Below, one piece after another: positions 36,688 to 44,099 of a stretch of DNA of 64,000 bases. A program made the translations under genes and the position numbers. Source of the DNA: Chitinophaga sp. YR627. Its GTDB lineage: Bacteria; Bacteroidota; Bacteroidia; Chitinophagales; Chitinophagaceae. The notes beneath the pieces were generated by a model, which was given only the letters and a program-made list of their open reading frames with translations, ran no database searches and was not told where the DNA came from. Numbering within the stretch: the first letter of the stretch is position 1; every line of letters starts with the position of its first letter. Where the stretch lies: contig NZ_FOUX01000001.1 in the NCBI RefSeq assembly GCF_900114995.1, forward strand, positions 1,736,001 through 1,800,000. Direction: 5' to 3'.

Positions 36688-37089
36688 GGAGAAGCCTGTG
36701 GTGTTATATAAAAAAATGATTATGTTTGCCTGACGCGGCAGCTGTGTCAGCTGTTAACCTCCCATTTAATTGCACCTGCCTCGATTACTAAACCTTATAC
36801 CTAAGAGAATGCACATGCCTGAATTATTTCATCGGAACACCTGCGGGGACAAAAGACTGTCCAGATACACCTATTCGCCCTTTATCTGGGCCGGATAACC
36901 TATATATCCTTATGAGGCTTATTTGACGACAATGCTCTTTCGTTCATTCTTGCCATTTCAAATGTAGGATTGGCAGAATAACCAGCCAGGCTTTGACTAC
37001 ATTAATAAAATGTACTACATAGTAGCGCCGCATTATTGTGCAGCGTTATCATCAATGATTTCCGGACAAGATACAACACCTACCAACCG
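36688..37089. other. Gene-free stretch after the GH16 gene
   Basis: 36688-36701 holds the right member of the flanking inverted repeat (GGAGAAGCCTGTGG). CAGCTG-TGT-CAGCTG lies at about 36737-36751. I see no open reading frame of interest and no RNA gene in the rest. Confidence 0.5.
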
Positions 37090-37659
37090 ATGAATGACAC
37101 AAACGACAAAATAATACGCCAGATATTCCTTATCTCCCTTGGATTGATTTTCATTACGCTTATACTGGTGATGATCAATCAACCTGATGAACCCGATATT
37201 GAGCCATCTGTAAAACAGGAAACAACGAATGAATTTGTAGAACGGTATATAACTGATTTTACCAGACTGGGAGCCACCTTCGATAGCTGTGGCTTTAATA
37301 AATATAATTTTAATGCTGAATACAATATAAAGTCCGATAGCTTTCGGTTTTTGTCAACTGATTCCATCTACCATGCACCGGCACTACGTGTGCTGCAAAA
37401 AATGTTATCCGCAGCAAAAAATAAATATGGTCTGGCATTCTTTGCACACCGCCGGGATGCAAATTTTTGTCGCCTGGTAATGGGAACCAGTTCCAGTTTT
37501 TCAGTACTGGTGATGTTGGGAACAGATAGTATTCCCCGCATGGAATTTATCAATGATTCCACAGCCATGGACCTCTCCCGGTCAGCTGAAGTGAGGACAG
37601 CTGCATTGAAAGAACACGGCGTCACACATGTATCTGGCAGGGTATGGGTAGATATGTAA
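37090..37659 (+). CDS. Uncharacterised single-pass membrane protein
   Basis: 189 residues from ATG 37090; an upstream in-frame TTG at 37036 is less likely. One membrane helix near the N-terminus (IIRQIFLISLGLIFITLILVMI, residues ~8-30) is preceded by a short charged tail, and the remaining ~155 residues would lie on the periplasmic side. No domain is recognised. A 14-bp palindrome (TAACAATATTGTTA, 37674-37687) marks the point where it converges with the phosphodiester glycosidase gene. Confidence 0.65.
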   Translation: MNDTNDKIIRQIFLISLGLIFITLILVMINQPDEPDIEPSVKQETTNEFVERYITDFTRLGATFDSCGFNKYNFNAEYNIKSDSFRFLSTDSIYHAPALRVLQKMLSAAKNKYGLAFFAHRRDANFCRLVMGTSSSFSVLVMLGTDSIPRMEFINDSTAMDLSRSAEVRTAALKEHGVTHVSGRVWVDM

Positions 37660-37684
37660 TGTGATGGGAATAGTAACAATATTG

Positions 37685-38500
37685 TTATCGTGCCGTCACG
37701 GCTATGATGGCGCCAAAATCTCCGTTCAGTTCATCCGGTCTGCCTTTTTTCAGATACATCTTTGAGATAGCGCCATCGAGATACAGTGCATCTTTACAGC
37801 CAAAACGCGCTTTAAAGATGGCCGCAAAATCATAAAAAGCGGTTTGCGCTTCTTTTGATATAATGAAAACGACGTTCCCATTAGGTAGTATGCCTACGCC
37901 ACTCCGGAGGTTACGATTGACAGACGCTGGATTGAATTTCCCATTGATGACTCCATTGCTGATAAGCATAGGGCCTGACTGTGTTGCATGTACGATCTTG
38001 TTGTGTTTACCGGACCTTTTGAGATAATCAGCAGTAGTACTCACATGTGCGCCGGTATTATCAAGATAGAACACGCCATTGGGCTGCATATAGAAATTAC
38101 CCGGCTGATCAGTGGCTGTGTCAAGCGGGCGTAGTTCCCTGCCTGACGAGATGAACAAACCTACTGGTATATTATTCTTCATAAACATCCCTCCGTTGGT
38201 GATCATCAGGATGTCTTTCTTTTTCTCCAGTAAAACATCCCGTAATACCTGGATGGATTTGTAAGGTGTCTGGTCGTTTGATAACCAATGGAGGGAGATA
38301 TCGCTAACGGAAGGATTGACAACGATAGCGTCATATTGCTGACCATTATAAGTGAATGTAATTTCACCGATATGATCAACAAATGTAGTATCATGGACCA
38401 GTCTGTTGGATTCAGGGAAGGGACAATCGTGATTATCCGGGGTGAAACTGAAAGGTAGTATAAATAGCAGTATGTTAAAAAAACGAGGCATTATTATCAT
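37685..38500 (-). CDS. Phosphodiester glycosidase family protein (NAGPA/DUF2233)
   Basis: 271 residues from ATG 38500; the longer frame to 38545 uses TTG. The N-terminus is a signal or anchor (PRFFNILLFILPFSF). Family marks are I-T-N-G-G-M-F near residue 96, Q-S-G-P-M-L-I near residue 155, and the C-terminal A-L-Y-L-D-G-A-I-S-K-M-Y-L with G-D-F-G-A-I-I. Human NAGPA removes N-acetylglucosamine from phosphodiesters, and bacterial members are thought to cleave sugar phosphodiesters in cell-wall or exopolysaccharide material. The substrate here is unknown. It is monocistronic, with a 14-bp palindrome across its stop codon. Confidence 0.85.
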   Translation of the reverse strand: MIIMPRFFNILLFILPFSFTPDNHDCPFPESNRLVHDTTFVDHIGEITFTYNGQQYDAIVVNPSVSDISLHWLSNDQTPYKSIQVLRDVLLEKKKDILMITNGGMFMKNNIPVGLFISSGRELRPLDTATDQPGNFYMQPNGVFYLDNTGAHVSTTADYLKRSGKHNKIVHATQSGPMLISNGVINGKFNPASVNRNLRSGVGILPNGNVVFIISKEAQTAFYDFAAIFKARFGCKDALYLDGAISKMYLKKGRPDELNGDFGAIIAVTAR

Positions 38501-38566
38501 AAGTTTAGCAGGAGGAATATAGCAAATTTTAGAACCCGGATACAAAAAATAGCTATGATAAGGGTG

Positions 38567-39115
38567 CTAATAAAACCGCTCCCAGATCTCCGGATAATGC
38601 GTCACTATTCCTCCTTCATCTACCACTATTTCGGCTGTAAACCCGGAAGACAGACTCTCATATCGATACCTGTCTTCCGCCAGTCTTGTATACCGCTGCT
38701 TCGCCGGCTTTACATCCATTGCCGGCAGATCAAAATACAACACGGTTATTTCCTCAGATGCGCCCACAGGTAATTTTAATCTGTTTATCGGTAGCGTATT
38801 GGTAAACGGCGTTAAGGAAATGTCTATATCAATACAGGCATCAAATATCCCATGAATCGTTCCCTGTTTATCATGCCAGCGCCCATCCCGCCGCACAAAT
38901 TGTAATTCCTTTTCTGTATGTTCTAAAACAGTAATATGCACACTACTCATTTCCCATTGTGTGTTTGCTTCGATCTTGTAGCGTACATGCAATGGTTGCT
39001 CATTCACCAGACCGGTGATATTGCCTTCAATGACATGAGCTGTATCTGACTGGATATGAAGATATTCCAGCGTCTTGTAATAAATTCCCTTCCAGAGAAT
39101 GCGCCGCATATGCAT
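38567..39115 (-). CDS. Putative glycolipid-binding family protein
   Basis: 182 residues; ATG 39115 or 39109 both fit. The opening R-R-I-L-W-K-G, the E-Y-L-x-I, V-x-Y-K-I-E-A-N segment, then D-G-R-W and D-I-D-I-S-L-T-P-F-T-N-T-L-P-I-N-R-L agree with the bacterial 'putative glycolipid-binding' family (PF06475). The protein is cytoplasmic, with a beta-barrel-like composition. The family name comes from one structural genomics entry and no ligand is proven. It ends 66 bases before the 5' side of the NAGPA-like gene on the same strand. Confidence 0.8.
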   Translation of the reverse strand: MHMRRILWKGIYYKTLEYLHIQSDTAHVIEGNITGLVNEQPLHVRYKIEANTQWEMSSVHITVLEHTEKELQFVRRDGRWHDKQGTIHGIFDACIDIDISLTPFTNTLPINRLKLPVGASEEITVLYFDLPAMDVKPAKQRYTRLAEDRYRYESLSSGFTAEIVVDEGGIVTHYPEIWERFY

Positions 39116-39183
39116 AATATATCAGTTTTACTGAAGTTACGCTAAACCATAAATAATACGAAAGAGATATTTTTAAATTAGCT

Positions 39184-39191
39184 ATTTTTGC
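39184..39191 (+). promoter_or_regulatory. Bacteroidota -7 promoter element (TATTTTTG)
   Basis: TATTTTTG fits TAnnTTTG and ends five bases before ATG 39197, so the lipoprotein message would have almost no leader. No clear -33 TTG is seen. Confidence 0.4.
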
Positions 39192-39196
39192 CGCCC

Positions 39197-39703
39197 ATGA
39201 AAAAATTAACTGTTCCTATAGCCCTGCTTGTTTGTGCATTGGCCTGTTCTGATGCAAAGCAAGTAAAAACTGTAGCAGGTAAGGGCATTACAGATACGGC
39301 AACGTATATGCGCATTGGCAATCCGGATACCGCACTTGCCATTTTTATGTTCAGAGAGTGTTATCATTACGACTATCCGCTTCAACGTGAAGAGTACATC
39401 AGATGGGAGACAGAACGCGAGAAAATACATCCGCTGATCATTTCCTTATTCGGTACGCATAAAGAATTTGAGCAACGTAACCGTCAGATCGATGCTAATC
39501 AGGTACGTTTTCTTAATGAGGCACGTAAAGAACTTGCGATGAGTGCAGACGAATTCAATACGATTAGTGATATGATGGAATTCGAATATCTCACAGGTAG
39601 AAAAGACAGCGTCCTGAAAGTATTGATGGAAGGTATGCTTGCCGATGAAAAAGTAAGCGATGATGAGAAGAGTACTTTGAAAAACACGCTTGAAAGTATG
39701 TAA
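39197..39703 (+). CDS. Uncharacterised lipoprotein
   Basis: 168 residues from ATG 39197 (a TTG nine bases upstream is in frame). Signal peptide MKKLTVPIALLVCALAC with lipobox L-A-C17-S. The mature part is charged and helical (REEYIRWETEREKIHPLI, RFLNEARKELAMSADEFNTI) with no recognised domain. Its N-terminal part has many short turns (NPDTALAIFMFRECYH). Function unknown. It is followed within ten bases by a strong two-way terminator. Confidence 0.7.
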   Translation: MKKLTVPIALLVCALACSDAKQVKTVAGKGITDTATYMRIGNPDTALAIFMFRECYHYDYPLQREEYIRWETEREKIHPLIISLFGTHKEFEQRNRQIDANQVRFLNEARKELAMSADEFNTISDMMEFEYLTGRKDSVLKVLMEGMLADEKVSDDEKSTLKNTLESM

Positions 39704-39708
39704 AAAAG

Positions 39709-39750
39709 AAACGTCATGAAGTCATGCAAACAGCATACTTCATGACGTTT
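39709..39750. terminator. Two-way terminator between convergent genes
   Basis: AAACGTCATGAAGT (39709-39722) and its exact inverse (39737-39750) make a 14-bp stem, with ATGC/GCAT inside. On the minus strand it is followed by TTTCTTTTTTAC, a good T-run for the permease gene; on the plus strand the tail is weaker. Confidence 0.8.
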
Positions 39751-39800
39751 AGTTAAATAGTCTTATTGACTGATTTTCATTACTTATAAGAATACTGATC

Positions 39801-42167
39801 CTATTCCGCCTTTAACACGTTAACCGGATCTTTCCTTGCCGCATTGAATGCTTCCCATCCCACGGTCAATAGTGAAATAAGTATAACAATCATTGCAGAC
39901 AACAGTAGCATCCACCACTGAATACTAATCCGATAAGCGAATCCTTCCAACCACTTATTCATAGCCATATAAGCCAGTGGCATCGCAATAAATGACCCGA
40001 TAGCAACCAGTTTAATAAAATCTTTCGCTAACATAGCCACCATACTGGTAACCGAGGCGCCGAATACTTTCCTGATACTGATCTCTTTATTTCTTGCCGC
40101 TGAGATAAACAGCACCAATCCATATAATCCCAGACATCCCAGTAGTATGGCAACAAGGGTAAACACCTGAATCAGTCCCAGTAGTATATTCTCTGTCAGA
40201 TAAAACCGGGCCAGCATATCATCTACAAAATACATGCTGAATACCTGATCGGGATAGTGCGTTTTCCATACCTTCTCTATTCCCGGAGTAGCATCCGCAG
40301 CGCCTATTTTTATAGCAGCAATACTGTATTCAGACGGAAGATTTAATAAGATAACCGGTCGCATGGCATGATGAAGATCCTGCGAATGGAAGTCCGCTAC
40401 TACACCAACGATGCGTTTATCGCTGCCCCATATATTGATCCTTTTTCCGATGATCTCTCCCGGAGAGGAAAGTCCCAACTGCTTTACAGTCATCATTGAC
40501 ACCAGCGCTTCATCATTGAGTGTGTCGTTATTATGAAAGTTAGTGCCTGCAAGCAATTGCAAACCAAATAACCTGGCATAGGCTGAATCACCGATTTTCA
40601 CATTGACAGCAAATCCCGCGTTATGGGTCTCATAGGTAAAGGGAACAGGATCATTGCGGAAGGAGGAGGGAATTTCGGCGGCCAGGGATACCTGTTCAAC
40701 GCCGGATGTATTTTCAAGCAACTGACGTAAAGTTTCCCGTTGAGTGTTACCGGAAACGACAGGGACAGTCAGTATTGCTTCTTTATTAAAACCCAGGTTT
40801 GTCTGACGGATATACCTCACCTGTGCACTCATGACAACCACGGCAATAATAAAGAACTGCGTGATAAAGAATTGTGTAACGACCAGTACTTTTCTCAGAG
40901 AGGAACCTCTCGTCCGGATGCTGTTCACATGCCCCTGTAGTACTGCAGTGGGTGTAAAACGGCTCAGCACCAGTGCAGGATATAATCCTGAAAGGATGAT
41001 AACACCAGCTATCAAAGCCAGGAACCAGCTCAGAAAACGGGGCCTGAGCAGCCATAAAACAGACATATCTGCGCGTAATACCGACAGGGCATTGTTCAAC
41101 CAGGGAAGACATAATTGTACGATGATTACAGACAGTATAACGGCCGCAAATGTGACCATCGCGGTTTCTATCAGGAACTCGGTCACAAGCTGTATACGGG
41201 TGCTGCCAATCGCTTTACGGATACCCGTTTCTTTCGAACGCCTGATCGACTGCGCCGTAGCCATATTGACGAAGTTGATACAGGCAGTACATACGAGCAG
41301 TATACCGATCGCCATCAACACATAAAGTAAAGGGCGGGGCACAGTACCGCCATATTGGGTATTGTGACTCAGCTCGCTCAGTGGAAGCGCCTGAAAATGC
41401 AATAGGCGGGCCTGCTCTGCGGAAAGATATTGCTGATTGATCGTCTCAAGTGCATGCTGTAATTGTCCGATGGACTGTGCCGGCTTCAGAGTAACGAAAC
41501 AGAGCGAAGGCGTATTGTTCCAGTCTGCCCTATCAATGATCTGCTGCGGCTGTGCAATGAGCTTGTAGGATACCATCATATCATATCCCAGCCTGGTATT
41601 GGAGGGAGGATCACCTATCAGTCCATTTACAGTCAGTTCGCGTTGATTATTAATGCGCAGGGTACGGCCAATTACATCCGTTGTTCCGAAGTATTTGAGG
41701 GCATACCGTTCAGATAACACAACACCATCAGCAGCATCCAGAGCCTTGTGTTGATCACCTGCTTTCCAGTCCACATCAAATACCTGGAAAAACTGGGACT
41801 CTGTAAAACAGATAGTGCGGGATTCCTCAAATTTTCGCGTGCTTCCGGGAACGGTGATAGTTTGTCCGAAAAGCGTTTCCAGGCGCACGGCAGTTTCTAC
41901 AAACGTAAAATCCTCCCTCAGGAGCTTTCCTAAGGGGCGGGGAGTAGCGTCTGCATGTAAAGTGTTTTCCCGCCGGATATCCGTGACTATCCAAAAGGTC
42001 CTGTCTGCTTTGTGATGATAATGGTCAAAACTGAACAGGTAGCTGACCAGCAGGAAGATCAGGATGCCACAGGATAAGCCTATGGTCAGACCGATCACAT
42101 TGATGGCAGTTGACCGCCGGCTGTTCCAGAGACGACGGAGCGAAATACGGCAATAGTTGCTCAACAT
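39801..42167 (-). CDS. MacB/FtsX-type ABC transporter permease
   Basis: 788 residues. A first membrane helix (STAINVIGLTIGLSCGILIFLLVSYL) is followed by a large periplasmic MacB_PCD domain (~50-250), then a three-helix FtsX domain (LLYVLMAIGILLVCTACINFVNMATAQSIRRSKETGIRKAIGS, FLIETAMVTFAAVILSVIIVQLC). A second periplasmic domain and FtsX domain follow (ISAARNKEISIRKVFGASVTSMVAML..., ending NAARKDPVNVLKAE). The RRxKEIGIRK-type coupling helix is present twice. This duplicated form is common in Bacteroidota. No ATPase gene is adjacent, so it must use one from elsewhere. The substrate is unknown; relatives export peptides, lipoproteins or antibiotics, or transmit mechanical signals. Confidence 0.88.
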   Translation of the reverse strand: MLSNYCRISLRRLWNSRRSTAINVIGLTIGLSCGILIFLLVSYLFSFDHYHHKADRTFWIVTDIRRENTLHADATPRPLGKLLREDFTFVETAVRLETLFGQTITVPGSTRKFEESRTICFTESQFFQVFDVDWKAGDQHKALDAADGVVLSERYALKYFGTTDVIGRTLRINNQRELTVNGLIGDPPSNTRLGYDMMVSYKLIAQPQQIIDRADWNNTPSLCFVTLKPAQSIGQLQHALETINQQYLSAEQARLLHFQALPLSELSHNTQYGGTVPRPLLYVLMAIGILLVCTACINFVNMATAQSIRRSKETGIRKAIGSTRIQLVTEFLIETAMVTFAAVILSVIIVQLCLPWLNNALSVLRADMSVLWLLRPRFLSWFLALIAGVIILSGLYPALVLSRFTPTAVLQGHVNSIRTRGSSLRKVLVVTQFFITQFFIIAVVVMSAQVRYIRQTNLGFNKEAILTVPVVSGNTQRETLRQLLENTSGVEQVSLAAEIPSSFRNDPVPFTYETHNAGFAVNVKIGDSAYARLFGLQLLAGTNFHNNDTLNDEALVSMMTVKQLGLSSPGEIIGKRINIWGSDKRIVGVVADFHSQDLHHAMRPVILLNLPSEYSIAAIKIGAADATPGIEKVWKTHYPDQVFSMYFVDDMLARFYLTENILLGLIQVFTLVAILLGCLGLYGLVLFISAARNKEISIRKVFGASVTSMVAMLAKDFIKLVAIGSFIAMPLAYMAMNKWLEGFAYRISIQWWMLLLSAMIVILISLLTVGWEAFNAARKDPVNVLKAE

Positions 42168-42251
42168 AACAGGGCTCTATTTATGTGTACGTACTATTGC
42201 TATAGATGCACCGTCGTTTATTTTCCATAAACATTTCTACAGACCGGCTGT

Positions 42252-43076
42252 TTATATGGCCAGCGCCAGCAGGCGGTATTGGATCTCTGCCGCCTTTTGC
42301 AGGAGCGCCGGATCTTTCACATAATGGACAATATCCAGTGGATCACTGACCAGTTTCTCTTTATAGAGGGTATCAAAATCATGGTATTGCAGGTCAAAAT
42401 GCCAGTTACCGGAAAGATGCTTAAATACCTCTTTATTACTGGTCTTCAGTTTCGTATGTTCTACTACCAAATAAGCCGTTGCAGGCAGTTGCTGCAGGTG
42501 TTTAAGAATCGCTTCATTATAAGTGATCCAGACGGCCAGGTGTTCATCACAATATTGCTTTAACAGCTTTTTCTTCCTGTAAGGTTTTTTGAAATACCGC
42601 CAGATCAGTTTTGTGATCAGGTCACTTTGTTCATATTTCCAGGCGTGTAATGTATATAAGCGTTGTACCAGCGAACTCACGACAGTTTTATAATCACGCA
42701 GGATTACCAGGTAACGTGCGTTAGGCAATGTCTCCCGGTAAAAGGGCAGGAATAAACAGGTCCGCGGGTCTTTCCATCCCCATTGTGCATTACCGGCGGC
42801 TTTACGATGCAGCAGCGCTTTCAGCGAGGTACGCTGCGCGGTTGTAAGCGCCTGTGGAGAAGCTGTCGCCAGTCCGTCGGAAGGCAATTCATGCTCTGTC
42901 AATACCTGCTGATGATAGTTATAAAAATCGATATCCTCATAATGACCATCATTGTTGCCGATACCAGCACCAAGGAATCTGTCGCCTACATGGAGGCCAC
43001 ATTTATAAAGCCATTGTGTAAGCAACGAGGTGCCCGAACGGTGCATGCCCGTTATAACCAAAACGTTATTGTCCAT
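42252..43076 (-). CDS. Sulfotransferase family protein
   Basis: 274 residues, cytoplasmic. The 5'-phosphosulfate-binding loop is G-M-H-R-S-G-T-S-L-L (residues 10-19), and the 3'-phosphate site is L-V-I-L-R-D-Y-K-T-V-V-S-S-L-V-Q (about residue 125). The chain agrees with the P-loop sulfotransferases that move sulfate from PAPS to sugars, lipids or proteins. The APS kinase gene 12 bases upstream would make the PAPS. The acceptor is unknown and could be a capsule, LPS or sulfonolipid-like component. No other glycosyltransferase gene is near. Confidence 0.85.
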   Translation of the reverse strand: MDNNVLVITGMHRSGTSLLTQWLYKCGLHVGDRFLGAGIGNNDGHYEDIDFYNYHQQVLTEHELPSDGLATASPQALTTAQRTSLKALLHRKAAGNAQWGWKDPRTCLFLPFYRETLPNARYLVILRDYKTVVSSLVQRLYTLHAWKYEQSDLITKLIWRYFKKPYRKKKLLKQYCDEHLAVWITYNEAILKHLQQLPATAYLVVEHTKLKTSNKEVFKHLSGNWHFDLQYHDFDTLYKEKLVSDPLDIVHYVKDPALLQKAAEIQYRLLALAI

Positions 43077-43088
43077 ATGTCTGTTCTA

Positions 43089-43649
43089 TTAAATTGAGGC
43101 CGCGTGGCTGTATTTAGTCTCCTGTTTTTTTAATGCCTGCTGAATAAGTTGAAAAAGGGTGTTTGTGCATGTCTGAATGCTATTCCTGTCTGTCCTCAGA
43201 TGCAGATCAGGATTTACAGGCGCCTCAAATGGATCGTTTACGCCTGTCAGATTATTGAGTTTGTCAGGATGATTCCCAGGTAACAGTGCTCTTTTATAGA
43301 GACCTTTCGTATCTCTCGCTATTAATTCATCAAGGGTACAATCAATGTACACGGTTTTTACCTGCGCATATTTCATGGCCAGTTCACGGCGTACGGCCTC
43401 ATAGGGATTGATGGCACTGATGATACAGGTAATGCCATAGCTGGATAAACGACTGGCCACAAAACCCAGCCGGCGGATATTCTCACAGCGGTCTTCTTTC
43501 GAAAAAGTAAGATCTCTGCAAAGAGATTCGCGATAAGCATCACCATCAATAATTTCGATAGGAATTCCGCATGTGGAAGCTTTCTGTTGTACGCTTCTGG
43601 CAATAGTTGTTTTTCCTGCGCCGGATAGGCCACATAGTTGTATAATCAT
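43089..43649 (-). CDS. cysC: Adenylyl-sulfate (APS) kinase
   Basis: 186 residues. Phosphorylates APS to PAPS, the donor for sulfation. The P-loop G-L-S-G-A-G-K-T-T is at residues 7-15; D-G-D-A-Y-R-E-S-L-C-R-D-L-T-F-S-K-E-D-R-C-E-N holds the APS-binding and family signature; the later D-P-F-E-A-P-V-N-P-D-L-H-L matches the lid end. It is a stand-alone kinase, not fused to CysN. The gene is followed 12 bases later by a sulfotransferase gene and is most likely dedicated to it instead of sulfate assimilation, since no CysD, CysN or CysH is in the window. Confidence 0.92.
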   Translation of the reverse strand: MIIQLCGLSGAGKTTIARSVQQKASTCGIPIEIIDGDAYRESLCRDLTFSKEDRCENIRRLGFVASRLSSYGITCIISAINPYEAVRRELAMKYAQVKTVYIDCTLDELIARDTKGLYKRALLPGNHPDKLNNLTGVNDPFEAPVNPDLHLRTDRNSIQTCTNTLFQLIQQALKKQETKYSHAASI

Positions 43650-44099
43650 CGCATATTGATTTACAGGTTGAACAGCTGACAGCAGTATCAGGGTAAATGG
43701 ACAGATGTTATAGGCGAATGGCAGGAATATGAGTATGCTAGTGCTCTTTGCTCGTGTGCAGTTATAGGATAATGGTGGGTCACATATAGTGCTCGTATGA
43801 CAGTAATGCTAATATAGTTCGTTTAGTGCCAACGGGTAACAATTTATAGATGAAATGCAAAAATCTGCCGATGTACGGCAAAATTGTTCAGCAATAAAAG
43901 CCGCTTGTCAAGACATGCTCTGATATCAATCTTATGATATATACATGGCTACTTAAATTGCAGACTTTCATTTATATGCCGGACTTTTTCTGAAAAAAAT
44001 CAAATGAATATCAATTTTTGTTACTTTACTATTAACTGTCCTGACGACAGGAGAATATATAACCCTACCACTCAACTCATTTAACCCAGCCAATGCGGT
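43650..44099. other. Gene-free stretch between divergent cysC and the exolyase-like gene
   Basis: 450 bases, AT-rich in the second half. CTGTC-CTGAC-GACAG at about 44037-44051 can form a small hairpin near the start of the exolyase-like gene. No TAnnTTTG element was seen with confidence and no RNA gene was recognised. Confidence 0.5.
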
